Notes: generated by a model not told the origin, from the sequence alone. Shown: positions 15,577 through 23,616, counted from the stretch's first letter. The stretch: 27,591 nt of DNA from SCUN01 sp046598935 (GCA_046598935.1 JBKJHW010000060.1:1-27591); one strand, 5' to 3'. Program-made: numbers and translations.

Positions 15577-16733
15577 TTCCGCTCATTCTCTTTTTGTGCC
15601 TGGCCGGCATGCTCTACGCCGCCGTCGTCGAGACCGCATTCGGCGTGCTGATGCGCCTGCCGCACCGCATCGACGCCGAACGGGGGCGCGACCCTCAGAT
15701 GGCCGCGTTCCTTAAGGATCCGATGAAGCTCTTCGTGCCGGCGCGCGCGCTGCGCGGTGGACTGCTCGTGGCGTCGGTGGTGTTGCTCGCGCAGGTCTTT
15801 GGCACGGGCTTCGGCCAGGGCCTCGCGCTGTTTGCCCTCGGCGCCGGGGCCAACGTCGTGCTCGGCCAGCTGATCCCGGCCCAGATCGTGCGCCGCACGC
15901 CGGAGCGCGTGCTGCAGATGCTGCTGCCGGGATTCAGCGCCGCGGCAAAACTGATCGCGCCGCTGACGTCGCTGATCGTCGCCCTGCTCGGACCGCCCGC
16001 CGAGCCGCGCCGGCTGCTGAAGTCGGTCATCGACTTCGGCGAAACGCAGGTGAAGGAAGTCATGACGCCGCGGCCGGACATGGTCGCGATTCGCGCGAGC
16101 GCGACCGTTGACGAACTGCGCACGGTCGTCCAGGAACAGGAATACTCGCGGCTCCCGGTGTACAACGAAAACCTCGACAACATTGCCGGCGTGATCGTCG
16201 TCAAGGACCTGTTCCAGATGCCGGAGCAGCCGGGCGGCGACCGACTGGTGCGAGAGTTCGTGCGGCCGGCGTCATTCGTGCCGGAAACCAAACGCGTGAC
16301 CGACGTGCTGCGCGAGTTTCAGCAGAAGCGCCTCCAGATGGCGATCGTGGTCGATGAGCACGGCGGCACTGCCGGCCTCGTGACTGTTGAAGATGTCCTC
16401 GAGGAACTCGTGGGCGAAATCCGCGATGAGTACGACGTCGAAGTCGAGCCTGTGCTGCGTGAGAGCGACGGCGTCTTCACATTCAGCGCGAAGGCCGCGA
16501 TCGAAGACATGACCGAACGGCTCGGCATGACCATCGATGACGACGGATTCGAAACGGTCGGCGGCTATGTGCTGAGCCGCGCCGGCCGTGTGCCGTCGGT
16601 CGGCGAGAAGTTCGCGGTCGACGGGATCGAGATCGAAATTCTCGAGGCGGAGCGTCGGCGCGTCCATCGCGTCCGGGTGCGTAGAGGCGGACTGTCGGCG
16701 CACCGAGATCCGCCCGCGGGCGACGCGTCATGA
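15573..16733 (+). CDS. CorC/HlyC-type CNNM transporter-associated protein with CBS domains
   Basis: A 386-residue membrane protein of the CNNM / HlyC-CorC family, thought to take part in Mg2+ or Co2+ export. The N-terminal region (about 1-145) is the DUF21-type membrane domain, with hydrophobic segments near 1-20, 60-75, 80-105 and 125-145. A CBS pair follows from about residue 160 (VMTPRPDMVAI; TVDELRTVVQEQEYSRLPVY; GTAGLVTVEDVLEELVGEI). The C-terminal CorC-HlyC domain occupies about 295-370 and ends in VHRVRVRRGG. It sits between ybeY and era with 4-nt overlaps on each side. The usual gene neighbour in other bacteria is ybeX/corC, which fits. Confidence 0.9.
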   Translation: MIPLILFLCLAGMLYAAVVETAFGVLMRLPHRIDAERGRDPQMAAFLKDPMKLFVPARALRGGLLVASVVLLAQVFGTGFGQGLALFALGAGANVVLGQLIPAQIVRRTPERVLQMLLPGFSAAAKLIAPLTSLIVALLGPPAEPRRLLKSVIDFGETQVKEVMTPRPDMVAIRASATVDELRTVVQEQEYSRLPVYNENLDNIAGVIVVKDLFQMPEQPGGDRLVREFVRPASFVPETKRVTDVLREFQQKRLQMAIVVDEHGGTAGLVTVEDVLEELVGEIRDEYDVEVEPVLRESDGVFTFSAKAAIEDMTERLGMTIDDDGFETVGGYVLSRAGRVPSVGEKFAVDGIEIEILEAERRRVHRVRVRRGGLSAHRDPPAGDAS

Positions 16734-17623
16734 AAGCCGGGTACGTCTCGCTGATCGGCCGGCCAAACGCCGGCAAGTCCACGCTCATGAACGCGATCGT
16801 CGGCGACAAGGTGGCGATCACCTCGAACAAGCCGCAGACAACTCGGACGAAGATTCTCGGCGTCGCGCACCTCGAGGGCGGCCAGATCGCGTTTCTCGAC
16901 ACGCCCGGCATCCACAAGCCGGTGCATCGCATGAATCAGCGGATGGTTGACGATGCGATTGATGCGATACGCGAAGCGGACGTGGTCGTGTGGGTCGTCG
17001 ACGTGACGGAGACGACCGGCGGTGGCGACCATTACGTGATGGACAGGCTCGAGAATGTCACGCAGCCGGTCATCCTGGCGTTGAACAAGATTGACGCGAT
17101 CAAGAAGAATGAGTTGCTGCCGTTGATTGGCGGGTACTCCAAGGCGATGAAGTTCGCCGCGATCGTCCCGATTTCCGCCTTTACGAAGGAAGGGCTCGAC
17201 GGACTCACGAAGGAGATGCTCGCGGCATTGCCGGACGGCGAGCCCCTGTTCGAGGGAGACTTCCTGACCGACCAGCCGATGCGCGCCATGGCCGCCGAGC
17301 TGATCCGCGAGAAAGTGCTGCGCTACACGCGTGACGAGCTGCCATACACGACGGCCGTGATGATCGAGCAGTGGGTTGAGCCGGAGCAGCCGGGCGCGAT
17401 CACCAACATCTTTGCGACGATCCTGGTCGACAGCGATTCGCAGAAGCCGATCGTCATCGGCAAGGCCGGCGCGATGATCAAGCGGATCGGCACGGACGCG
17501 CGCAAGGACCTCGAGCCGCTCCTCGGCGGAAGAGTCTTTCTCGAGCTGCATGTCAAAGTGAAAGACGACTGGCGCGACAACGAGCGCATCCTGCACGATC
17601 TCGGCCTCAGCCGAAAACGCTGA
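16730..17623 (+). CDS. era: GTPase Era
   Basis: A 297-residue GTPase that binds the 3' end of 16S rRNA and helps assemble the 30S subunit. G1 is GRPNAGKST (residues 10-18), G3 is DTPGIHKP, G4 is NKID, and a G5 Ser-Ala follows. The C-terminal KH domain contains VIGKAGAMIKRIGTDARKDL and ends DWRDNERILHDLG. Length and domain order are normal. The ATG overlaps the corC stop codon (ATGA). It is the last gene of the operon; 6 nt beyond the stop codon, the remains of a convergent hybrid kinase gene begin. Confidence 0.97.
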   Translation: MKAGYVSLIGRPNAGKSTLMNAIVGDKVAITSNKPQTTRTKILGVAHLEGGQIAFLDTPGIHKPVHRMNQRMVDDAIDAIREADVVVWVVDVTETTGGGDHYVMDRLENVTQPVILALNKIDAIKKNELLPLIGGYSKAMKFAAIVPISAFTKEGLDGLTKEMLAALPDGEPLFEGDFLTDQPMRAMAAELIREKVLRYTRDELPYTTAVMIEQWVEPEQPGAITNIFATILVDSDSQKPIVIGKAGAMIKRIGTDARKDLEPLLGGRVFLELHVKVKDDWRDNERILHDLGLSRKR

Positions 17624-17629
17624 CGGCCG

Positions 17630-18064
17630 CTAATTGCCGACCCGCCCGGTGACGCTCGCCACGGTGGCGACGAGTTCGGACGGATCGACGGGTTTTGCCA
17701 CGTGCACGGCGAAACCCGAGCGCCGCGCGCGCGTGCGATCTTCGGACCGCGCGAACGCCGTGAGCGCGATCGCCGGCGCCCGTGTCGCTGATCTCGACGT
17801 GCGAGTTCACGCGTTCGAGCGTGATCTGAATCTTGCCGCCCCGCGGCGTGAACTTGACCGAGTTCGACAGCAGATTCCAGACGACCTGCTGCAGGCGGCC
17901 GGGATCGCCCGAAACAGGCCCGCCGTGATGCGGCCGTCGATCGTGCCTTCCGCGATGCCGATGGCGGCGTGGTGGAAAATGGCGCTGAGCCGCGCTTAGC
18001 TCTCGCGCAGCGCGGCCTGGCGAAGCTGGTCGATCTCGGTGTCGGGATCGTCGCGCAGGGTCAC
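17630..18064 (-). pseudogene. Collapsed hybrid sensor histidine kinase / response regulator
   Basis: Three recognisable pieces of one hybrid kinase lie in order on the minus strand. Segment A runs from a GTG at 18064: 22 residues ending in LRQAALRES, then an in-frame TAA (17998-17996), then a PAS-type start ARLSAIFHHAAIGIAEGTID. Segment B, in another frame from about 17925, is the N-box part of a HATPase domain (GDPGRLQQVVWNLLSNSVKF) up to the G1 box DTGAG. Segment C, from about 17779 back in the first frame, is the last 49 residues of a receiver domain (PAIALTAFARSEDR, then HVAKPVDPSELV). The DHp domain, most of the HATPase domain and most of the receiver are missing. The order fits one gene that lost at least two internal blocks. 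The junction of B and C is a GGCGCCGGCG stretch. Confidence 0.85.
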
Positions 18065-18303
18065 GGCGTCTTCAGCAGTATCCGGCTGGCGAGCGTCGTG
18101 CCCTCGACGCTGGCGCGAATCTTAGCGAACGCGGTATCGCGCGTGGTCGACGTGTCGTCGCAAAACGGCGAGAATCCGCAGTCGTCTGTGGTGGCTGCGA
18201 GATACAGCGGCTCGAGACTCGGGTCATCACTGTCGATCCGGCCCAGCGCATCGACCAGCGCCGGTGGGCGCGGAAGACTTCCGATCGGTTCAGTAGGAAT
18301 CAT
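18061..18303 (-). pseudogene. MetE-like (cobalamin-independent methionine synthase family) gene with internal deletion
   Basis: An 80-codon open frame that joins the two ends of a MetE-like methyltransferase. Residues 1 to about 37 (MIPTEPIGSLPRPPALVDAL, then DDPSLEPLY) match the N-terminus of this family. Residues 38-80 (TTDDCGFSPFCDDTSTTRD, then AFAKIRASVEGT) match its C-terminus, including the zinc-site cysteine region. Nearly the whole barrel is absent; intact members have roughly 340-380 residues. The deletion kept the reading frame. Its stop overlaps the GTG of the following kinase remnant (GTGA), showing the two were once an operon. A short protein could in principle still be made, but it would lack a catalytic fold. 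Confidence 0.8.
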
Positions 18304-18341
18304 GGGCTTCTTAGGGGGACGCCTTTCGATGTGACCCCACG

Positions 18342-18347
18342 TACAAT
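18342..18347 (+). promoter_or_regulatory. -10 element GTACAAT for mgtE (leaderless)
   Basis: GTACAAT at 18341-18347 lies 8 nt before the ATG at 18356. Transcription would begin at or beside the start codon. No M-box-type Mg2+ riboswitch can fit between this element and the gene. Confidence 0.55.
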
Positions 18348-18355
18348 TGGATGCA

Positions 18356-19729
18356 ATGGCTTCGCGTCGTATTGATGTCGTCATCGAGTCGGTCCGCCGG
18401 CTCCTGCGCCTCGGCGCGATGCCCAACCTGCTGAACCTCCTGTTGAAGCAGCACCCCGCTGACCTCGCGGAAATCATCACCGAACTCAGCGAGAAAGACC
18501 GGCACACCGCGTTCAACGGCCTCGTCGAGCGCAACAGCAAGCTCGCGATGGAAACGGTCTCCGAGCTCGGGCCTGAGAAGGGGGCTGAGTTGCTCGCACT
18601 CAGGCCTGCGGAGGAAATCGCACGCCTGATGCAACTGATTCCGCAGGACGATGCGGCCGCGCTGCTCGATCAGTTGCCGGAAGAACTGTCATCCGCGGCC
18701 CTGGAGCTGATCAAGCCGAAACCCGGCGTCGGCGTTACCGAACTGCTCGAATACGAAGAGAAGACCGCCGGGCGGTTGATGAACCCCAACGTCTTCGCGT
18801 TGCCGGAGGATCTCACGGCCGGGGAGGCGATCACCACGCTCCAGACGTCGCGCGACGTCGAGATGGTCTTCTACCTCTACGTTGTCGACGGCCGGCGGCA
18901 CCTCGTGGGCGTCGTGTCGTTGCGCCGCTTGCTGCTCGTCCCGACCGACACGCCGCTCAAGCAGATCATGACCACCGAGGTCTATAGCGCGCGCGTAGAC
19001 ACCGACCAGGAGGAAGTCGCGAAACTCGTCGCGTCCTACAACCTGCTCGCCCTGCCGATCGTCGACGCCGAAAACAAGCTGATCGGCGTGATCACCGTCG
19101 ACGACGTTATCGACGTTCTCAAAGAAGAAGCGACCGAAGACGTGCTGCTCCTCGCCGGTGTGTCGAGCGACGACTCGGTCCTCAGCACGCCCAAAGAGTC
19201 GTTCCTGAAACGCATGCCGTGGCTGCAGGTGAATCTGCTGACGGCCTTCATCGCCGCGTACGTCGTCGGCCTCTTCTCGGACACGATCAGGGCGTTGCCG
19301 ATCATCGCGGCCTATATGCCCGTCGTCGCCGGTATGGGCGGTAACGCCGCGACGCAGACGCTGGCGATCGTGGTCCGGGGGCTGGCGCTCGGTGAACTCA
19401 CCTGGACCAACGCGCGCCACGTGGTGTTCAAGGAAGGCCTCGTCGGGCTGGGCAACGGCATCGCGACGGGTCTCGCCGGCGCGCTCATGGTCTGGATCAC
19501 GAGCCCGCAGCACGATTGGATGCTGGGCTTGATCCTGGGCATGGCGATGATCATCAATATGTTCGTGGCGGCCACGGCGGGCACGCTGATCCCGCTGGCC
19601 CTGCGCGCTTTGAAGGTCGATCCGGCGCTCGCCTCGTCGGTCCTCATTACGACCTTGACGGATGTTTTCGGTTTCTTGTCGTTCCTAGGCCTCAGCACGC
19701 TGCTGCTCCGATTCCTGCACGCTGGGTGA
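18356..19729 (+). CDS. mgtE: Magnesium transporter MgtE
   Basis: A 457-residue Mg2+ channel with the full family layout: a cytoplasmic superhelical N domain (about 15-125), a CBS pair (about 130-260) that senses Mg2+, and a C-terminal pore domain with five membrane segments starting near residue 285. The pore region contains the hallmark PVVAGMGGNAATQTLAIVVR and a C-terminal block TLTDVFGFLSFLGLSTLLL. The ATG at 18356 is preferred over the in-frame TTG at 18347, which overlaps the -10 element. It stands as a separate unit; recO follows after 46 nt with its own promoter. Gating by Mg2+ through the N and CBS domains is known for the family; there is no sign here of RNA-level control. Confidence 0.95.
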   Translation: MASRRIDVVIESVRRLLRLGAMPNLLNLLLKQHPADLAEIITELSEKDRHTAFNGLVERNSKLAMETVSELGPEKGAELLALRPAEEIARLMQLIPQDDAAALLDQLPEELSSAALELIKPKPGVGVTELLEYEEKTAGRLMNPNVFALPEDLTAGEAITTLQTSRDVEMVFYLYVVDGRRHLVGVVSLRRLLLVPTDTPLKQIMTTEVYSARVDTDQEEVAKLVASYNLLALPIVDAENKLIGVITVDDVIDVLKEEATEDVLLLAGVSSDDSVLSTPKESFLKRMPWLQVNLLTAFIAAYVVGLFSDTIRALPIIAAYMPVVAGMGGNAATQTLAIVVRGLALGELTWTNARHVVFKEGLVGLGNGIATGLAGALMVWITSPQHDWMLGLILGMAMIINMFVAATAGTLIPLALRALKVDPALASSVLITTLTDVFGFLSFLGLSTLLLRFLHAG

Positions 19730-19737
19730 CGCCGGGG

Positions 19738-19743
19738 TACAAT
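19738..19743 (+). promoter_or_regulatory. -10 element GTACAAT for recO-glyQ-glyS
   Basis: GTACAAT at 19737-19743 lies 32 nt before the GTG proposed for recO, leaving a leader of about 25 nt. The extended open frame begins at a TTG (19743) that overlaps the element's last base, which is another reason to reject that start. Confidence 0.5.
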
Positions 19744-19775
19744 TGACCGGTTGCGGAAATGACGGTTTCGCGCCC

Positions 19776-20447
19776 GTGAAGGTCCATAGCTCCGACGCGC
19801 TGATCCTTCGGACGCATCGGTATGGTGAAGCGGATCGCATCGTGGTGTTCATCACGGTGGATCACGGGAAGAAGCGTGGCGTGGCCAAGAACGCGTCGAA
19901 ATCGCGGAAGCGGTTCGGCGGCGCGCTCGAGCCGTTGACTCGGGGGCGCGCGCACTACGTCGAGCGGGAAGGCCGTGAACTTGTTCGACTCGAGCGGATC
20001 GAGCCGAAGCGGTCGCCGATGCAGTCGAGTACGGGTTTCGAATCTGATCCGGCGAGCGTGCTGGCGCACGCGAGTTACTTCGCGGAGCTGCTCGACGAGT
20101 GGTCGCCGGAGAACGACGCCAACGAGCGGCTGTTCAGGCTCGGCACCGGCGTCGGTGACGCGTTGGGGCGGGGCGGTTCGATGGAAGCGCTCGCGAGGTA
20201 CTTTGAATACTGGTTACTGAAGCTTGAAGGCGTGTACCCGGCGATCGAGGCCACCGACTTGTCATCCGAAGCGCAGGCGTTCTTGACCGTGGCGCGGAGG
20301 ATGACGCCCCGGCAGGTCATCAAACACCCGGCCGGCCCGAAGGCGCTCCGGGAACTGGAACGGGCACATCAGCGGATGATCACTATGCATCTCGAAAAAG
20401 AACTGAAGTCGGCGCGCGTCGTGCGCGAATTGAGACGGGACTTGTGA
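19776..20447 (+). CDS. recO: DNA repair protein RecO
   Basis: A 223-residue RecO that works with RecF and RecR to load RecA at single-stranded gaps. The GTG at 19776 gives the family N-terminus (KVHSSDALILRTHRYGEADR), which is the first strand of an OB fold. The helical C-terminal domain follows from about residue 85 (LAHASYFAELLDEWSPEND; EALARYFEYWLLKLEGVYP). The protein contains no cysteine, and the place where many RecO proteins carry a four-Cys zinc finger (after LEGVYP) is shortened. Zinc-free RecO is known, as in E. coli. It overlaps glyQ by 4 nt (GTGA), so it is cotranscribed with the glycyl-tRNA synthetase genes, a common arrangement. Confidence 0.92.
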   Translation: MKVHSSDALILRTHRYGEADRIVVFITVDHGKKRGVAKNASKSRKRFGGALEPLTRGRAHYVEREGRELVRLERIEPKRSPMQSSTGFESDPASVLAHASYFAELLDEWSPENDANERLFRLGTGVGDALGRGGSMEALARYFEYWLLKLEGVYPAIEATDLSSEAQAFLTVARRMTPRQVIKHPAGPKALRELERAHQRMITMHLEKELKSARVVRELRRDL

Positions 20448-21352
20448 CGTTTCAGGATCTGATCTTCAAGCTCTCCACCTATTGGGCCGCGCAAGGCTGC
20501 CTGATTCAACAGCCGCTCGACACCGAGATGGGCGCCGGCACGATGCATCCGGAGACGTTTCTGCGGGTGCTCGGTACGAACCCCTGGAACGTGGCCTACG
20601 TGCAACCGTCGCGGCGGCCGGCTGACGGCCGTTTCGGCGAGAATCCCAACCGGCTGTTCAAACATCATCAGTTCCAGGTCATCCTGAAACCTGCGCCGGA
20701 CGAAATTCAGGATCTCTACCTGCAGAGTCTGGAAGCGTGCGGCGTCGATCTGCGCGCGCACGATGTGCGCTTCGAAGAAGACAACTGGGAATCGCCGACG
20801 CTCGGCGCGTGGGGCATCGGCTGGCAGGTGCTGTACGACGGGCTCGAAATCACGCAGTTTACGTATTTCCAGCAGGCCGGCGGCATGGAGCTTTCGCCGA
20901 TCTCCGTCGAGTTGACCTATGGCCTGGAGCGGTTCGCGATGTCGCTGCAGGGCGTCGACAACGTCTACGACCTGGAATGGGCGCCGGGCGTGAAATACGG
21001 CGACGTGCGGCTGCAGGATGAGATCCAGCAGTCGAAGTATTCGTTCAACCGCGACACGAAGATCTCCGAGGCGGCATTCTCGGCCTTCCATCTCGATTTG
21101 TTCCAGCGGTATCACGACTTCGCGAAACAGCTGCTCGACTCCGGGCTCGTCCTGCCCGCGCTCGACTACACCTTGAAGTGCTCACATGTGTTCAACACGC
21201 TTGACGCGAGCGGCAGCATCGGCGTGACCGAGCGCGCGAACTACATTTTCCGCGTGCGCCAGCTCGCGATCGCGATTGCCAATGCCTGGACCGGTCGCGA
21301 CGCCGAAGTGGGCGCGGACCTGAAGACCGGCGCGAACGAGGTCGCCCGATAA
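20444..21352 (+). CDS. glyQ: Glycyl-tRNA synthetase alpha subunit
   Basis: The 302-residue alpha subunit of the heterotetrameric bacterial glycyl-tRNA synthetase, carrying the catalytic site for glycyl-adenylate formation. Signature blocks are TFQDLIFKLSTYWAAQGC at the N-terminus, GAGTMHPETFLRVLG, NVAYVQPSRRPADGRFGENP, DNWESPTLGAWGIGW and TYGLERFAMSLQG. The length is normal for GlyQ. It starts with GTG overlapping the recO stop codon, and its TAA stop shares a base with the glyS ATG (TAATG). This fits coupled, balanced synthesis of the two subunits. Confidence 0.97.
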   Translation: MTFQDLIFKLSTYWAAQGCLIQQPLDTEMGAGTMHPETFLRVLGTNPWNVAYVQPSRRPADGRFGENPNRLFKHHQFQVILKPAPDEIQDLYLQSLEACGVDLRAHDVRFEEDNWESPTLGAWGIGWQVLYDGLEITQFTYFQQAGGMELSPISVELTYGLERFAMSLQGVDNVYDLEWAPGVKYGDVRLQDEIQQSKYSFNRDTKISEAAFSAFHLDLFQRYHDFAKQLLDSGLVLPALDYTLKCSHVFNTLDASGSIGVTERANYIFRVRQLAIAIANAWTGRDAEVGADLKTGANEVAR

Positions 21353-23598
21353 TGGAGCGCGAACTCTTCCTCGAAATCGGGCTGGAAGAACTGCCGGCGT
21401 CGTGGCTGCCGGGACTGAACGTGCAGCTCGCCGGGAAAATGAAAGCGCAGCTGGCGACCGTCAACCTGAAGTATTCGGGCACGATCGAGGCCTTCTCGAC
21501 GCCGCGGCGGCTGGCGGTCGTCGTGCCGCAGCTCGCTGACCGCCAGGAAGACCGCGACGAGAAGCTGATGGGGCCGCCGGTGAGCGCGGCGCTCACGCCC
21601 GACGGCCAGCCGACACAGGCGCTGATCGGCTTCGCCAAAAAGAACAACGTCGACATCAGCGTCATGACGCAGGAAGACACGCCGAAGGGCCGGTATTTCA
21701 CCCTGCAGCGTCAGATCCGCGGCAAGGCGACGGTGGATGTCGTGCCGGACATGCTCGGCACCTTGCTGCGCGATATCGCCTTCCCGAAGATGATGCATTG
21801 GGACGCGGAGCTCGGCGACGGCAAGGGGGAACTGCTGTTCGGCCGCCCGATCCGATGGCTGCTGTATCTCTACGGCGGGCGCGTGGTTCCCTTCACGATT
21901 GCGAGACAGCCGCTTGCTGCGGTGTCGTCGCGCGTGAATGAAGTGACGACCGGTGCGATGACGTACGGGCACCGGTTCCTCGCGACGAGCGGCCGCGCCG
22001 GGCGCGCCATTAAAGTGCGCAGCTTCGACGAGTACAAGAAGAAGCTCGCCGAGCAGTTCGTGCTGATCTCGCGTGCCGAGCGGCACGACCGCATCCGCCG
22101 CGAGCTCGAAGGCGCCGCGCGAAAGCTCGGCGGCCACGTGCTGATCAAGGGGCTGCCGCAGGCCGAGGTGCTCGTCGAAGAAGTGCCGGATCTCATCGAG
22201 TACCCGTCGGTGGTGTCGGGCTCGTTCAGCCCGTCATTCCTCGAGCTGCCGGCTGAAGTCCTGACGACCACGCTGATTCATCATCAGCATTACTTCCCGG
22301 TGACCGATTCGACGGGCAAATTGCTGCCGCATTTCCTCGCGGTCACGAACACGCAGGCCGGCAACGACCGCGCGATCGCGATCAACGCCGAACGCGTCGT
22401 CACGGCGCGACTGAGAGACGCGCGGTTCTTCTGGGACAGCGATAGGACTTACTCGGGTGCGGCTGGTGCGGCTGGTGCGGCTGGTGCGGCTGGTGCGGCG
22501 GGTGCTGCGGGTGCCGCTGGTGCCGCTGGTGCCGCTGGTGCCATGGTGCACGGGTTGGAAGCCAGGCTTCCGCGTCTTGAGACCGTGTTGTTTCACAAGG
22601 CGCTCGGTTCGTACGGCGAGAAGGCCAAGCGGATCGAATCGCTCGCGCGGTGGATCGCCAAAGACGTTCTCAACGAGAGCGATCAGATCGCCGATTACGC
22701 GGCGCGCGCGGCGCGACTGGCGAAGGCAGATCTGGCCACCGACATGGTCGGCGAATTCCCGGAGCTGCAGGGCATCATGGGCGGCGTCTACGCGCGCGAG
22801 GCCGGCGAGCCCGACGAAGTCTGGAAGGCGATTTATCACCACTACGCGCCGGTCGGCGTCGAAGCTGACGCGCCGCCATCGATCGCGACGCTCGGCGCCG
22901 CGAAGGCCACCTGGGCCGCCGTGTCGCTGGCCGACAAGCTCGACACCTTGGTCGGGCTGTTCAAGGCCGGCGAAAAACCGACCGGGTCGCGCGATCCGTT
23001 CGGGATGCGCCGCGCGGCGCAGGGCGTCATGAAGATCCTGGCCGACATGGATACGCTCGGCCTGCCCGTGGCTGATCCGCGCGAGTTGATCCGCAGAGCC
23101 GGCGAAGGCCTTGGCGAGACGGAAACGGCTGCGGTCAGCGAGTTTCTCGAAGAGCGCTGGGTGCACCTGCTCGAACGCCGCGGCTTCGGGCGCGTCGCAC
23201 GCGTCGTCAAGCAGGACTGGGCGGCGCCGGTCAGCGGACTCCGCAAGGCGGACGCGCTCACAAAAGAACTGGCGAAGGCTGGCAGCGAGCTGCCGGCGCT
23301 GGCCGAGCTTTACAAACGCGTGTGCAACATCACGAAGGGCGTCGAGCCTACACGCGAGCTGGCGGAGATTCGGGGCCAGCTGAAGGAGCCGGCGGAACTC
23401 GCGCTGGCGGACGCCATGGCCGCGGCCGGCGGCGACTTCGTCAAGCTGCGCGCGCCGGTGGCGAAGTTTTTCGAAGACGTGATGGTGATGGTTGACGATG
23501 CGGCGTTGAAGGACGCGCGTCTCGGCATGTTGGCCCGGCTCCGAGTGGCAATCGCTCAGGGCGTGGGCGATCTTTCTCAGCTTGAAGCACTGAAGTAG
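21352..23598 (+). CDS. glyS: Glycyl-tRNA synthetase beta subunit with (GAA)n insertion
   Basis: The 748-residue beta subunit, somewhat longer than usual (about 690-720), which binds tRNA. N-terminal signature: LFLEIGLEELPASWLPG. A conserved domain follows, with TPRRLAV, PKMMHW and FFWDSDRTYS. At residues 369-397 there is an inserted tract of nine Gly-Ala-Ala units plus Gly-Ala, placed in the link between FFWDSD and the family block LETVLFHKALGSYGEKAKRI. Downstream, the conserved ATDMVGEFPELQGIMGGVYA, DPFGMRRAAQGV and a C-terminal DALR-like anticodon domain (about 640-740) are intact, so the insertion keeps the frame and the subunit is probably functional. It follows glyQ directly, and ppdK begins 18 nt beyond its stop. 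Confidence 0.96.
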   Translation: MERELFLEIGLEELPASWLPGLNVQLAGKMKAQLATVNLKYSGTIEAFSTPRRLAVVVPQLADRQEDRDEKLMGPPVSAALTPDGQPTQALIGFAKKNNVDISVMTQEDTPKGRYFTLQRQIRGKATVDVVPDMLGTLLRDIAFPKMMHWDAELGDGKGELLFGRPIRWLLYLYGGRVVPFTIARQPLAAVSSRVNEVTTGAMTYGHRFLATSGRAGRAIKVRSFDEYKKKLAEQFVLISRAERHDRIRRELEGAARKLGGHVLIKGLPQAEVLVEEVPDLIEYPSVVSGSFSPSFLELPAEVLTTTLIHHQHYFPVTDSTGKLLPHFLAVTNTQAGNDRAIAINAERVVTARLRDARFFWDSDRTYSGAAGAAGAAGAAGAAGAAGAAGAAGAAGAMVHGLEARLPRLETVLFHKALGSYGEKAKRIESLARWIAKDVLNESDQIADYAARAARLAKADLATDMVGEFPELQGIMGGVYAREAGEPDEVWKAIYHHYAPVGVEADAPPSIATLGAAKATWAAVSLADKLDTLVGLFKAGEKPTGSRDPFGMRRAAQGVMKILADMDTLGLPVADPRELIRRAGEGLGETETAAVSEFLEERWVHLLERRGFGRVARVVKQDWAAPVSGLRKADALTKELAKAGSELPALAELYKRVCNITKGVEPTRELAEIRGQLKEPAELALADAMAAAGGDFVKLRAPVAKFFEDVMVMVDDAALKDARLGMLARLRVAIAQGVGDLSQLEALK
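22456..22542 (+). repeat. 9-nt coding tandem repeat in glyS, (Gly-Ala-Ala)9
   Basis: Nine 9-nt units and a 6-nt remainder. Units 1-4 read GGTGCGGCT, unit 5 ends GCGGCG, unit 6 is GGTGCTGCG, and units 7-9 read GGTGCCGCT. The sharing of sequence in two blocks suggests two bursts of slippage. All differences are silent at the protein level. Confidence 0.95.
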
Positions 23599-23616
23599 AC
23601 GCGGAGTTATACATAT

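Noticed and set aside
17634..17999. Plus-strand open frame of 121 codons in the gap after era
   Set aside because: No motif on this strand; the minus strand of the same DNA holds clear histidine kinase and receiver fragments, so the plus frame is the shadow of a pseudogene.
18304..18341. Mg2+ riboswitch (M-box) upstream of mgtE
   Set aside because: The gap between the -10 element and the start codon is 8 nt and the whole space between the divergent starts is about 50 nt, too short for the RNA.
22456..22542. CRISPR-like array
   Set aside because: The 9-nt units have no spacers and are in frame within glyS; this is a coding tandem repeat.
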